Notes: a model not told the origin generated them from the letters alone. A DNA stretch of 64,000 nucleotides from Hyphomonas sp. (GCF_018402285.1 NZ_JAGYJH010000006.1:310847-374846); one strand, 5' to 3'. Shown: positions 35,640-45,063, counted from the first letter of the stretch. Numbers and translations are program-made.

Positions 35640-37271
35640 ATGCCCGTACGTCTCCAGGAAATCGCCTTGCCTGTTCCCGCCGTCCCGTCGACCACGACCG
35701 GGGCTGCAGCGCTCTCCCTGTTCCTCTCCGATCCGGCCCTGTTTGCCCTGCCGGTGCGGATCGAGTGCGGGGAGGGGATTAACCCTGACATTGCCCATAT
35801 TACCCGGGCGCGGCTGACCGAAGCGCTCGCCGGTCCCAATGGGCGCGACATCTTCGCGGCCCGCCCGATCCAGCATCTTATCACCCCGTCGCCGGTCATC
35901 GCGGAAGGCACCACGCCTGTCGCCCTGATCGCAAAGCAGGCGGCAGAGCAGGGAACAAGCGCGCTCACGGACGGCGTCATCGTGGTCGAGCAGGGTGTCT
36001 ATCAGGGCCTCGTATCGCCCGCTGCGCTGCTCAAGGCACTGGCCGAGGAAAACACCGCCCGGGCGCGCAACCAGCAGGTCAGCCAGCGCCGGATCGAGGA
36101 ACTGAAATCCCGGATGCAGGTCCTTGCCGAAGGGCGCTCCCGCTTCCTCGCTTTTGTCGGCCATGAAATCCGCACGCCGCTGACCGGCATTCTGGGCGTG
36201 GCTGACCTCCTGAAGGACCAGGCCACAAGCGGCGAATCAAAACGCCTCGCCGAGACGATCTCCAACAGCGGCCAGCATCTGGAGCGCCTTCTGACTGATC
36301 TGCTGGATCTCTCCCGGCTGGAAGCGGGCAAACTTCCTGTTACCCTGCAGCCTTTCGAGCTGCGCCAGTTCGCCTCCGAAACCCGCGACCTCTGGCAGCC
36401 CAAGCTCGACGCCAAGCGCGTTGGCCTGCGCATCGCCGTCGCCCGCAGCGCCGAGGCTCGGATCGAGAGCGATGCCGGGCGCCTGCGGCAGATCCTGTTC
36501 AATCTCGTCAGCAACGCCGTGAAATTTACCGAACGTGGCCATGTCACCGTGCAGATGTCGACCGCGCCAGCTGGCGACGGCCTCTCGCTGGTGATGACGG
36601 TCGCCGATACCGGGCGCGGCATTTCCGACGCTGACAAAGTGCGCCTGTTTGAAGAGTTCGAGCAGGCCGATGACACGACCGCGACAACCCATGGCGGCTC
36701 AGGCCTTGGCCTCAGCATTGCACGCGCCCTGACGCGCCGCCTTGGCGGGGACATTGCGCTGGCCGACAATGCCGGGGGCGGGTGCCTCTTTACTGTGACC
36801 GTGCCGGTCCAGAAGGCGGGTCCGCGTCTGGCGGTCGAGAACCCGCAGCCTTCCGGCGCAGGGCGCTTTGACCTCGGTGAAATTCTCGTGGCCGAGGATC
36901 ATGACACCACTGCCTTCGTCATCCGCGAGGCGCTGATTGCGGCTGGCTGGCGCGTGGAATGCGTGCCCGATGCAACGGCGGCCGCCGAGCGGCTGGCAGT
37001 GCGGCGCTATCAGGCCGTGCTCAGCGATGTCCACATGCCTGGCGGTGGCGGCGAAGCGGTCCTGCGAGCCGCGCGCTTCGGCCCTGGCCACAACAGCCGC
37101 ATTCCGGTCCTCGCCCTGACGGCTGACGCGACGGCTGAGCGGCGCGAAGCCTGCGAAAAGCTCGGATTCTCCGGTCTCATCGAGAAGCCTGTCCGCCCGC
37201 GCGCGCTGGTTGCCGCGCTCGCCGACACCTTGCTCAATACCTCGCGCGAAAAGCAGGCGAAAGCAGTCTGA
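35640..37271 (+). CDS. Soluble hybrid histidine kinase with N-terminal CBS-like region
   Basis: A 543-residue protein with no transmembrane segment. Residues 15-130 look like a CBS-pair or similar sensor (ITPSPVIAEGTTPVALIAKQA; GVIVVEQGVYQGLVSPAALLKAL). The histidine is His175 in FVGHEIRTPL. The ATPase domain has NLVSNAVKFT, DTGRGIS and GGSGLGLSIA. A receiver domain follows with phospho-acceptor Asp463 in LSDVHMPGGGG and Lys in IEKPVRP. It likely senses a cytosolic signal and passes phosphate to an unlinked partner. A TTAACCAT half-site is 16 bp upstream. Confidence 0.85.
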   Translation: MPVRLQEIALPVPAVPSTTTGAAALSLFLSDPALFALPVRIECGEGINPDIAHITRARLTEALAGPNGRDIFAARPIQHLITPSPVIAEGTTPVALIAKQAAEQGTSALTDGVIVVEQGVYQGLVSPAALLKALAEENTARARNQQVSQRRIEELKSRMQVLAEGRSRFLAFVGHEIRTPLTGILGVADLLKDQATSGESKRLAETISNSGQHLERLLTDLLDLSRLEAGKLPVTLQPFELRQFASETRDLWQPKLDAKRVGLRIAVARSAEARIESDAGRLRQILFNLVSNAVKFTERGHVTVQMSTAPAGDGLSLVMTVADTGRGISDADKVRLFEEFEQADDTTATTHGGSGLGLSIARALTRRLGGDIALADNAGGGCLFTVTVPVQKAGPRLAVENPQPSGAGRFDLGEILVAEDHDTTAFVIREALIAAGWRVECVPDATAAAERLAVRRYQAVLSDVHMPGGGGEAVLRAARFGPGHNSRIPVLALTADATAERREACEKLGFSGLIEKPVRPRALVAALADTLLNTSREKQAKAV

Positions 37272-37281
37272 CCGCGCCTGC

Positions 37282-39516
37282 CTAAAACGACCGCCCGATC
37301 ACCAGATAGGCCGACTGTCGCCCGCCCTTCGACCGGCCGAAGGCGAGGTAGACCGGCCCGAGCGCCGTATTGGCGCCGACATAGACACTGCCGCCCACGC
37401 GCAGATCGTCGAAGGTGAAATCCTCCGGGGACGACCAGACTTCCCCCGCCTCCAGCGACCCGCCAACGAACAGAGGCACACCGAAGATCGCGTCCTCGCT
37501 CATCAGTGACCGGCGGTAGATCAGGCGGGCGGCCGCGAAGTTTTCGCCCGCCAGCTCATCCAGCCGATAGCCGGACAGGCTGAAAAGGCCGCCGATCCGG
37601 TAAAGCGTATCAATGGGCGGCGCGCCGCTGAGGCGCAGGCCGCCGGAGACAGAGGTGAGCAGCGTGTTGCGCCCGAAAGTGTAGGCATGCAGGCCCGAGA
37701 CCGACAGCGTCTGATAGTCGGCATTGTCCCCCAGGCCCTCCAGGCCTTGCGTCCAGCGCGCCTTCGCGGTCAGCCCCGTGGTCGGGAAGAAAGGGTTGTC
37801 GAGCATGTCGAGCCCGGCCGAGACAAAGACCCGGCCAGTGTGGATATCGACTTCGGAAATTGGGCCTGCGCCCTCGTTCAGCTTGGCGCGTCCGGTGCCG
37901 AGCTCGGTTCCGGCACGGATTTCGGCGATATTTCCGAATTGCCGGCCCGCATCGATCCCAAGGAGGCCATAGGTGAGGTCATAGCCCGCCGTCTTGAAGC
38001 CGCGCTGTGTGTAGATGTTGACCGGGCGGTTCTCGATTTCCGCGCGGGCAGCGGCAAACCAGCTCTGTGCCGGCTCCAGCAGGCGGAAGTATTCCAGGCC
38101 AAACTCGTTTATGTCGCCGATCGTGGCGATGGCGCGGATTTCCGAGCCATAGGCGTCCAGCGCCGCGCTGCGATAGTCCACCGAAACGGCAACATCGGAC
38201 TCGGTATTGAAATCATTCTCCACGATCATGCCGAGGCGGACCCGGCCGGCATTGCGCCGCGAGTCTTCAGCCCGCACCACGAGGCCGGTGAGCCCGTCCT
38301 GCTCGGCCATTGTGTAGTCTACCCGCTCGAACGGTCCGAGGGCATAGATCCGGTCGAGCGCTTCATTGATTTCGGTGGTGTCCGCAGGCTTTCCCAGGAC
38401 CGGGGACATGCGCTCTTCCAGCAAAGACTGGCTGAGCCGCGATGTGTTCTCGATACGGACAAAGGAGACGACAGGCGCCGGGGCATCACCCAGCCCGGCA
38501 TAGCTGACCGGGCCGCGTCCTTCGGCGACAGGCGAGATCCTTCCGGCCTGAGCGCGGATGGAGGCGCGGCCAGCTTCGATCAGTTCCTTGCTGCGCGTGA
38601 AGGCGGCAGGGCTGATCTTGCCTGTATCCATCTTCACCAGAACGTCATTTGGTCCGAGCGATGCAATCGAGGCGCGCTCATTGGCAAGGATCAGCAGGCT
38701 GACGGTCTGCGAGAGCACATCAACCACCGAGCCGATCTGTTCCTGTTGCAAGAGTTCGTTCGGCGTCCAGAGGGCGATGACGATGTCAGCTCCCATCTCG
38801 CGCGCCACGCTGACCGGGATGTTGGCTGCAAGTCCCCCATCGACGAGCAACCGGTCGTCCAGCTGGAAAGCCGGGAAGACGCCGGGCACGGACATGGAGG
38901 CGCGCATCGCCATTGGCAATTCGCCCGAGCCGATGACCACGGCCTCTCCGGTGGCAATGTCGGTGGCCACGGCGCGGAAGGGAATGGTCAGATCGTCGAA
39001 ATCTTTCACCGCCATGCGGGCCGGGGTTACGCGGCGCAGTTCCTTCATCAGGGCCTGGTCGGAGATCGCCCCGGTCGGCAGAAGCAGTCCGGCGCCGGAA
39101 ACCCCGAGACTGGCGGTCCCGGGAAAATCCACCTGCTGCTGCTTCTGGCGGTAGGTGAGGTTGTCGCGCTCAGGGGAGGGGTTGAACACGCCCGACCAGT
39201 TGGCGCCATTGACGGTCTCTTCCAGCTCGGCGCTGCTCAGGCCGGAGGCGTAAAGCCCGCCGATGACAGCGCCCATTGAGGTGCCGACCACGAAATCGGG
39301 CCGGATACCCATCGCTTCGAGTTCCTGGATCGCGCCGACATGGGACAGGCCGAGCGCCCCGCCGCCCGATAGAACAAGCGCCACTTTCGGCCGGTCTGGC
39401 CCGGTTTCCAGAGGCTCCTGGGCGGTGGCGCCTGCAGCCAGCAGGACAGCTCCCAGCAAGGCCAGGATCAGCCGGACAAACGGGAAGGGGCGCTTCGGGG
39501 AGACGGTCTGTGTCAT
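37282..39516 (-). CDS. Patatin-domain outer-membrane protein, type Vd (PlpD-like) secretion
   Basis: A 744-residue protein with a signal peptide (cut near ATAQ, residue 33), a patatin-like phospholipase domain, a POTRA-like segment (about 350-410) and a C-terminal 16-stranded barrel of the BamA/TpsB type ending in Phe. The Ser-Asp dyad is complete: GGGALG (51-56), GTSMG with Ser80, and DGG with Asp226. PlpD-type autotransporters carry the lipase to the surface. Whether this passenger is released is unknown. It converges on the hybrid kinase gene with a 10-bp gap. Confidence 0.85.
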   Translation of the reverse strand: MTQTVSPKRPFPFVRLILALLGAVLLAAGATAQEPLETGPDRPKVALVLSGGGALGLSHVGAIQELEAMGIRPDFVVGTSMGAVIGGLYASGLSSAELEETVNGANWSGVFNPSPERDNLTYRQKQQQVDFPGTASLGVSGAGLLLPTGAISDQALMKELRRVTPARMAVKDFDDLTIPFRAVATDIATGEAVVIGSGELPMAMRASMSVPGVFPAFQLDDRLLVDGGLAANIPVSVAREMGADIVIALWTPNELLQQEQIGSVVDVLSQTVSLLILANERASIASLGPNDVLVKMDTGKISPAAFTRSKELIEAGRASIRAQAGRISPVAEGRGPVSYAGLGDAPAPVVSFVRIENTSRLSQSLLEERMSPVLGKPADTTEINEALDRIYALGPFERVDYTMAEQDGLTGLVVRAEDSRRNAGRVRLGMIVENDFNTESDVAVSVDYRSAALDAYGSEIRAIATIGDINEFGLEYFRLLEPAQSWFAAARAEIENRPVNIYTQRGFKTAGYDLTYGLLGIDAGRQFGNIAEIRAGTELGTGRAKLNEGAGPISEVDIHTGRVFVSAGLDMLDNPFFPTTGLTAKARWTQGLEGLGDNADYQTLSVSGLHAYTFGRNTLLTSVSGGLRLSGAPPIDTLYRIGGLFSLSGYRLDELAGENFAAARLIYRRSLMSEDAIFGVPLFVGGSLEAGEVWSSPEDFTFDDLRVGGSVYVGANTALGPVYLAFGRSKGGRQSAYLVIGRSF

Positions 39517-39571
39517 CGGGCGATCCTCTGGCCTGTTAGCGGGCGGCGCAAGGGGGATCGCGTGCTGGGCG

Positions 39572-39648
39572 TGGTGGTTCGGGAGAGACTTGAACTCTCG
39601 ACCTCGCGATTATGAGTCGCGCGCTCTAACCAGCTGAGCTACCGAACC
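39572..39648 (-). tRNA. tRNA with CAT anticodon (Met elongator, or Ile2 if lysidine-modified)
   Basis: On the minus strand a full cloverleaf is seen: acceptor GGTTCGG / CCGAACC, D arm GCTC-GAGC, anticodon stem CGCGA / TCGCG with loop CTCATAA (anticodon CAT), T arm GAGAG-TTCAAGT-CTCTC, discriminator A and an encoded CCA. The acceptor pairs 1-72 normally, so it is not an initiator tRNA. CAT can be elongator Met or the Ile2 tRNA changed by TilS; position 4-69 being U-A favours Met weakly. Confidence 0.9.
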
Positions 39649-39705
39649 CTACGCCGCATCAGCGAAGGCGCCTGATACACATTGGAGCGGGGGCGCGCAA
39701 GCACC

Positions 39706-40836
39706 CTATCCTGCCAGCTCTGCCACATGTTCGGCGATCGCCAGCGAAGAGGTGAGCCCCGGGCTTTCGATGCCCAGGAGGTTAACAAGGCCCTGGCTGC
39801 CATGGGCGTCTGCGCCTTCTATGCGGAAATCGCCCGAAGGAGCCCCCCTGGGCACGATTTTAGGACGGATACCTGAATAATCGGGTGTCAGCCGGGCAAG
39901 CGTCAGGCCTGGCCAGTAGCGGCTGACTTCGCCGTGGAAGATGGCCGCCCGGGCCGGGTCCACCCTGTAGTCAAAGGGCGGGGCGGCCCCTTCGGGCAGC
40001 CATTCAGCGTCCGGTCCCACCTTGCCGCGCCCGCCCAGATCGATGGTCAGGTGCAGGCCGAGGCTTGAGGAGGTCGGCATGGGGTAGATCAGCCGGGAGA
40101 AGGGCGTGCGGCCGCTGATACCGAAATAGCTGCCCTTCGCGAAATGGGTTTCCGGAAGGCCGGCCGTGTGGGGGCCTTCGATGGTGGCGGCGATATGGGG
40201 GGCGCAATGGCCCGCTGCGTTGACCACGGTGCGGGCGCGGATGGTGGCCGGATTGTTCCCGCCGGTTTCCAGCCGGATATGGCCGGTCTCCACGGCGCCG
40301 GAGAGGACGGGCGTATTGAAGGCGATCGAGCCTCCGGCGTCTTCCAGCTCGCCCTGGAGGGCGAGGAAATAGGCGTGGCTGTCAAAGATACCGGAGACCG
40401 GCGAGTGGATGGCGGCGGCGACATCCGGGCTGAGCGCGGGCTCCATGACGCGCGCTTCGGCCCCGTCAAGCAGGCGCAGCTCTTCGACGCCGTTCGCCTG
40501 TGCCCGGGCGAGGATGTTGCCAAGCTCGCCGGCCTCTGCCTCGCCGATAGCCACAACCAGCTTGCCGCAGCGATTCACTGCGACGCCGTGCGCATCGAGA
40601 TAGTTGTAGAGCATGCGGCGGCCATTGACGCAGTGGCGGGCCTTTAGGCTGCCGGTGGCGTAATAGAGCCCGGCATGGATGACCTCTGAATTGCGCGAGG
40701 AAGTGTGGATGGCGATCTGGTCTTCGGCTTCCAGCACGATCACCTCGCGCCCGGCGCGGGCAATGGCACGGCCGCAGGCAAGGCCGATGACGCCTGCCCC
40801 GATGATCACCACATCTGCCTCGAAACTGTCTGCCAT
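39706..40836 (-). CDS. FAD-dependent oxidoreductase, L-2-hydroxyglutarate oxidase-like
   Basis: A 376-residue DAO-family flavoprotein. The N-terminal dinucleotide fold is DVVIIGAGVIGLACGRAIARAGREVIVLEAE. TSSRNSEVIHAGLYYATGSLKARHCVNGRRMLY is a block shared with L-2-hydroxyglutarate dehydrogenase/oxidase (LhgO, L2HGDH). GIRPKIVPRGAPSGDFRIEG and NLLGIESPGLTSSLAIAEHV close the domain. Oxidation of L-2-hydroxyglutarate or a related 2-hydroxy acid is likely. It is a single gene, divergent from a secreted repeat protein. Confidence 0.8.
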   Translation of the reverse strand: MADSFEADVVIIGAGVIGLACGRAIARAGREVIVLEAEDQIAIHTSSRNSEVIHAGLYYATGSLKARHCVNGRRMLYNYLDAHGVAVNRCGKLVVAIGEAEAGELGNILARAQANGVEELRLLDGAEARVMEPALSPDVAAAIHSPVSGIFDSHAYFLALQGELEDAGGSIAFNTPVLSGAVETGHIRLETGGNNPATIRARTVVNAAGHCAPHIAATIEGPHTAGLPETHFAKGSYFGISGRTPFSRLIYPMPTSSSLGLHLTIDLGGRGKVGPDAEWLPEGAAPPFDYRVDPARAAIFHGEVSRYWPGLTLARLTPDYSGIRPKIVPRGAPSGDFRIEGADAHGSQGLVNLLGIESPGLTSSLAIAEHVAELAG

Positions 40837-40884
40837 CGTGATGTTACTCGCCGGAAACCCTGTTTGAGACTAGTATCAACTCAA

Positions 40885-41649
40885 ATGCAGCTACGCAGCT
40901 TGATTCTGTTTGCTTTTGCCCTGCTGGCAGCCGCGCCGGCCTTTTCCGACATTGAAGCGGCCGCCGAAGCCTTCCGGGCGGGCCGGTATGACGCCGCCTT
41001 CGAGCAGGCAGCGGGCGAGCCGGGCGCCGATTCCCATGCTTTCCGCGCGCGCACCCTTCTGGCCAAGGCGATGTGCGGGGAGGGCGAGCCTTCGCGCACA
41101 CTGATCGACAAGGCGCTGGCCGAGGCCAATGCCGCGCTGAAGGCGCAGCCCGGCCATGGGGAAGGGCGCCTCCAGAAGGCGATTGCCCTGTCGCTGATCA
41201 TTCGGCCAATGGGCCTCAGTGAAGCCCGCAAGACCGGGTACGGAGAAGAGTCAAAGGCGCTGGCCGAGGCGGTGCTGGCAGAGGATCCGGCGAATTTCTA
41301 TGCGCATGGCTTCCTGGCAGTCTGGCATGTGGAGGTCGAACGCCGGGGCGGCCTGATCGGCGCGGCCATGATGGGCGCGAGCCTCAAGGCGGCGCGGCGC
41401 CATTATGAAGAGGCGATCCGTCTTTCCCCGGAGGATATCGGCCTGCGCTGGCAATGGGCCCGGGCGCTGGCGGCGCTGGACGCGAAGAAGCACCTGGCCG
41501 AGATCCATCAGGCGCTGGAAGCGGCGGTGAACACCGACCCGGCGAGCGACCTCGACCGGGTGATGCAGGTCCGCGCGGCGCGGCTGCTGGACGTGGTCAG
41601 CCACAAGAAGCCAGGCGAGGTGGAACGCATGGCTTTGGCGATGCTCTAG
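40885..41649 (+). CDS. Secreted TPR-like protein of unknown function
   Basis: A 254-residue protein with a signal peptide (MQLRSLILFAFALLAAAPAFSD). The mature part is Ala-rich and helical with TPR-like units: IEAAAEAFRAGRYDAAFEQAAG, SRTLIDKALAEANAALKAQPGHGEGRLQKAIAL, KALAEAVLAEDPANFYAHGFLAVWHVE and ARRHYEEAIRLSPEDIGLRWQWARALAAL. The product is probably periplasmic and may scaffold other proteins. The ATG at 40885 begins the signal peptide. It is divergent from the FAD oxidoreductase and ends 9 bp from the convergent trxB. Confidence 0.7.
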   Translation: MQLRSLILFAFALLAAAPAFSDIEAAAEAFRAGRYDAAFEQAAGEPGADSHAFRARTLLAKAMCGEGEPSRTLIDKALAEANAALKAQPGHGEGRLQKAIALSLIIRPMGLSEARKTGYGEESKALAEAVLAEDPANFYAHGFLAVWHVEVERRGGLIGAAMMGASLKAARRHYEEAIRLSPEDIGLRWQWARALAALDAKKHLAEIHQALEAAVNTDPASDLDRVMQVRAARLLDVVSHKKPGEVERMALAML

Positions 41650-41658
41650 GGCGGGTGC

Positions 41659-42630
41659 CTATTCGGCCGGAACAGCCGCGTCGGCATGGGCTTCCTGCTC
41701 GGAGAGGAAGCGTTCGGCGTCGAGCGCGGCCATGCAGCCCATGCCGGCAGCGGTGACGGCCTGGCGGTAGGTTTCATCCGTCACGTCGCCTGCCGCGAAC
41801 ACGCCGGGGATGGACGTACGCGGCGAGCCTGGCTCGGTGATCAGGTAGCCATTGTCCTTCATCGGCAGCTTGCCCACGAAGAGCTCCGTCGACGGGGCAT
41901 GGCCGATGGCGACGAAGATCCCGTGCACAGACAGCTCCCGGATGGCGCCGGTGGCTACGTCCTTGATACGCGCAGCGGTAACGCCGAGCGGATTTTCATC
42001 ACCGATGACTTCTTCCAGCGCATGGTTCCAGATCACTTCGACCTTGGGGTTCTTGAACAGACGGTCCTGCAGGATTTTCTCGGCGCGGAAATGGTCGCGG
42101 CGGTGGATGACGGTGACCTTGGAGGCAAAGTTTGTCAGGAAAAGCGCCTCTTCCACGGCCGTGTTGCCCCCGCCGATGACGAGGACTTCCTTGCCGCGAT
42201 AGAAGAAACCGTCACAGGTGGCGCAGGCGGAGACGCCAAAGCCCTTGAACTTTTCCTCGCTCGGCAGGTCGAGCCATTTGGCCTGCGCGCCGGTGGAGAT
42301 GATCACAGAATCGGCCGTGTAGAGCGTGCCGCTTTCACCCAAGGCCTTGAACGGGCGGGCGCCGAAATCGACCGAGGCGATGTGATCATTGGCGACCTTG
42401 GCGCCCATCTTTTCGGCATGTTCCTGCATCTTCACCATGAGCTCGGGGCCCTGGATGTGCGACTCGCCCGGCCAGTTCTCGACTTCGGTGGTGATGGTGA
42501 GCTGGCCGCCTGGCTGCATACCGGTGACGACGAGGGTGTCGCGCAGGGCGCGAGCGGCATAGACGGCGGCGGTCCAGCCGGCGGGGCCTGATCCGATGAT
42601 CAGGATTTCGGCATGTTGTGTCTCGGCCAT
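41659..42630 (-). CDS. trxB: Thioredoxin reductase
   Basis: A 323-residue flavoprotein that reduces thioredoxin with NADPH. FAD site [18 protein letters not shown], redox-active Cys136 and Cys139 in [16 protein letters not shown] site [15 protein letters not shown], and the C-terminal [33 protein letters not shown] are all standard. A GGAGG ribosome site precedes the start. Confidence 0.95.
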   Translation of the reverse strand: MAETQHAEILIIGSGPAGWTAAVYAARALRDTLVVTGMQPGGQLTITTEVENWPGESHIQGPELMVKMQEHAEKMGAKVANDHIASVDFGARPFKALGESGTLYTADSVIISTGAQAKWLDLPSEEKFKGFGVSACATCDGFFYRGKEVLVIGGGNTAVEEALFLTNFASKVTVIHRRDHFRAEKILQDRLFKNPKVEVIWNHALEEVIGDENPLGVTAARIKDVATGAIRELSVHGIFVAIGHAPSTELFVGKLPMKDNGYLITEPGSPRTSIPGVFAAGDVTDETYRQAVTAAGMGCMAALDAERFLSEQEAHADAAVPAE

Positions 42631-42724
42631 CGGGGCCTCCTTAAAGCGTCTTGCCCGTTAATCTGAGCCCATATGGGGCATCTTGGGCGAGGGTTAAAGC
42701 GCTGTGAGGCCTGCGGCAAGGCAG

Positions 42725-43792
42725 CTATTCAGGCGATGACATCACTTCGACGGTGGCATGGGAGACTTTGAAGGCGCTGGCGAGGCGGGCCTTCACATCC
42801 CGGCGCAGGGTTTCGGGATTTGCGCCTGGCGCGGCGGTAACTTCCAGCGTCACGAGCGGGCGCGATTCGGTCAGCGACCAGGCATGGACGTGGCTGACCC
42901 GCGCCAGGCCGGGGACATTTGCGGACAGATCCCGGACAATGTCGGTCACCGAGAGCCCATCCGGGGTCCCTTCGAGCAGGATGTGGCCAGACTGGCGCAT
43001 GATGCGGACACCCGCCACGATCACCAGCCCGGCGACGAGCGCGGAGAGGATCGGATCGGCTGGCATCCAACCCGTCCAGAGAATGATACCCGCGGCAAGG
43101 ATGGCGGCGACCGAGCCGAGGAGGTCTCCGGCGACATGCCAGAGCGCGCCGCGCATGTTGAGGTCTTCCCGGTCTCCGCCATGCAGGACGGCGAAGGCGG
43201 CGATGTTGACCAGCAGGCCGCCGGCCGCGACCAGCAACATCAGCCCGCCCATCACTTCGACCGGGGCGAGGAGGCGGTGGACCGCTTCCCAGATGATCCA
43301 GACGCCCAGCAGGATCAGCAGCACACCATTGGTGAAGGCGGCGAGGATCTTCATCCGCGCAAAGCCATAGGAGCGGTGGGGGTCTGCCGGGCGTTCGGCG
43401 AGCTTGTAGCCGATCCAGGCAAGGATCAGCGAGCCGGCATCGGTGAACATGTGGGCCGCGTCTGCCAGCAGGGCGAGGGAGCCGGAGATGAGGCCGCCGG
43501 CGATTTCGGCAAACATGAAACCGGCCGTCAGCGCAGCGGCGATGGCGACGCGGCGGCGCGAGTCGGTACTGGTCATGTCGGCATGGTGTTCATGCGAATG
43601 GCCGGCATGGCTGTGGTCATGCCCGTGACTGTGATCATGGCCGTGCCCGTGAACATGCGCGACGGGGTCAGGGGGGCAGTCCAGACCCTGCATTTCTGCA
43701 GAGCCATGGGCGTGATCATGATCGTGGTCATGATCATGGGATTTGATGCTGACGGCGCCGGGGCCGGGAGGTTTTGCACGAGAATTGGTCAT
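42725..43792 (-). CDS. Cation diffusion facilitator (Zn/Co/Cd exporter) with His-rich N-terminus
   Basis: A 355-residue CDF transporter with six predicted helices. Helix II carries LLADAAHMFTDAGSL (HxxxD metal site) and helix V carries GALWHVAGDLLGSV (second HxxxD). This is the CzcD/ZitB branch. The first 75 residues hold two His clusters, HDHDHDHDHAHG and HVHGHGHDHSHGHDHSHAGHSHE, that probably bind metal. The C-terminal cytosolic domain has VSHVHAWSLTESRPLVTLEV. The start at 43792 is the best fit; the ribosome site is weak. Confidence 0.85.
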   Translation of the reverse strand: MTNSRAKPPGPGAVSIKSHDHDHDHDHAHGSAEMQGLDCPPDPVAHVHGHGHDHSHGHDHSHAGHSHEHHADMTSTDSRRRVAIAAALTAGFMFAEIAGGLISGSLALLADAAHMFTDAGSLILAWIGYKLAERPADPHRSYGFARMKILAAFTNGVLLILLGVWIIWEAVHRLLAPVEVMGGLMLLVAAGGLLVNIAAFAVLHGGDREDLNMRGALWHVAGDLLGSVAAILAAGIILWTGWMPADPILSALVAGLVIVAGVRIMRQSGHILLEGTPDGLSVTDIVRDLSANVPGLARVSHVHAWSLTESRPLVTLEVTAAPGANPETLRRDVKARLASAFKVSHATVEVMSSPE

Positions 43793-43929
43793 CTTGGGGG
43801 CAGGCGTGGCGCCTTCCGGCGGGGAAATCAATGCATGCGTAATAGCATAACCTTGTTTACCTTGCGTCGTTGTTGCGGCGTTTGTTCTGCCCGTTAGGGT
43901 CTCCTCAAAAGAAAATGCCCTTGGGGAGT

Positions 43930-44664
43930 ATGACAACCATGACCATGCCGCGTCTCCGACAATTGGTGATCGCCGCGCGCAGCCTGAAGAGCGCTGACCA
44001 GCTGGCCGAGCTGCTCGGTCTTGGCGAACCATTCATTGACACCGGTGTCGAGGAGTTCGGCCTCGTCAACCGTGTGTTCCCGATCGGGGACCAGTTCCTC
44101 GAAGTTGTGGTGCCCACCAGCGATAAGGCGCCGGCCGCCCGGTTCATCGAGCGCGGCGGGGAGGGGGGCTATATGGCGATCTTCCAGACAGAGGATCTCG
44201 CCGCCGCTCGCGCGCGGGTCGACAAGCTCGGCGTGCGCCGCGTGTGGAATGTGGACCTTGAGGACATTGCCGCCAGCCACCTTCACCCGGCCGATGTGGG
44301 CGGGGCGATTGTCTCCATCGACGAGGCGCGCCCGGCGGCAAGCTGGCGCTGGGCGGGTCCGGGCTGGCAGAAGCGGGCAAGGCAAGGCGCCCTGCGCGGC
44401 GCGGTGCTGGCGGGGCCGGACCCGGAAGGCATGGCAGCCCACTGGGCTGAAATTCTGGACGTGTCCAAAGGGCGGCGCTACCTGCGCGTGGCCGATGAGG
44501 CGGGCATCGAATTCCGTCAGGGGCCGGAAGAAAGGCTGATCCAGTTCCAGATCGCCGTGAAGGAACCGCGCGTAATCCTGCAACGGGCGCGGGGCATGAA
44601 CCTCTGCGTAGTGGACAAGGTGGTGAAAATCGCCGGGTTGGGGCTGGAGCTGCAGGCGCTTTAG
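43930..44664 (+). CDS. VOC-family (Glyoxalase_3-like) protein
   Basis: A 244-residue protein made of two VOC-like halves. The first half begins MPRLRQLVIAARSLKSADQLAELLGLG and has FPIGDQFLEVVVP and GGYMAIFQTEDLAAARARVDKLGVR. The second half has RGAVLAGPDPEGMAAHWAEILDV and ending strands around GIEFRQG. This follows the glyoxalase-like domain found in bacterial proteins of unknown substrate. ATGs at 43930, 43939 and 43945 are all possible; GGGAG favours 43939. It is divergent from the CDF exporter. Confidence 0.7.
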   Translation: MTTMTMPRLRQLVIAARSLKSADQLAELLGLGEPFIDTGVEEFGLVNRVFPIGDQFLEVVVPTSDKAPAARFIERGGEGGYMAIFQTEDLAAARARVDKLGVRRVWNVDLEDIAASHLHPADVGGAIVSIDEARPAASWRWAGPGWQKRARQGALRGAVLAGPDPEGMAAHWAEILDVSKGRRYLRVADEAGIEFRQGPEERLIQFQIAVKEPRVILQRARGMNLCVVDKVVKIAGLGLELQAL

Positions 44665-45063
44665 GGGGGACCTGTGGTTCATGCAGCATCGGGCGCTGGC
44701 GGGTCTTGAAGCTCCACCTCGATGACCGGCAATACCAGGCCTTGTCCGCCCGGGCACCTCGCCCGCCAAGCCCGCCACCAGCAGGCCGCAGCAGAGCCCG
44801 TAGGCGATGTCGCGGCTTAAAGGGTATCTCATCTCGCCTGGCACGGGCTGACGAGCGCACGCGATGGCGTCCAGCGCCACTCGCGGGTTGGGTTCGCGGG
44901 TTATGGCCAGTCCTTACTTTCCATATTGGAAAATGAGCGCAGCGTCGCGAAACAGCGCTCGATCATCACCGCCTCGACGCGCCGCGCGTCTTACCTCTCT
45001 CTCGCCAAGTGGGAGAGGGGGACAACGCAACGCAATGGCAGGTGCGGGCTCTGCGCTCGCGGC
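44665..45063. other. 399-bp region without a convincing gene
   Basis: Open frames here are short, rich in Arg/Pro/Ser and out of phase with any conserved pattern. A minus-strand frame starting near 44850 (MRYPLSRDIAYGLCCGLLVAGLAG) looks like a signal sequence but runs on antisense to the VOC gene, so I do not call it. The region holds a hairpin at 44994-45018 of the kind found as dispersed intergenic repeats. It may be a decayed gene. Confidence 0.5.
44994..45018. repeat. Intergenic hairpin, CCTCTC / GAGAGG
   Basis: CCTCTC and GAGAGG flank a 13-nt centre (TCTCGCCAAGTGG), next to a G-run. The form (CCCTCTCCCACTTGGCGAGAGAGG on the minus strand) resembles short palindromic units dispersed in many proteobacterial intergenic spaces. 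Only this copy is in the window. Confidence 0.4.

Noticed and set aside
37687-39279. Long plus-strand ORF (530 codons) opposite the patatin gene
   Set aside because: High GC gives long antisense frames. The composition is Arg/Gly/His-rich with no motif, while the minus strand encodes a complete, recognisable protein.
44706-44936. Small ORFs in the 44.7-45.1 kb gap
   Set aside because: They are low-complexity Arg/Pro frames, with no ribosome site or family pattern.
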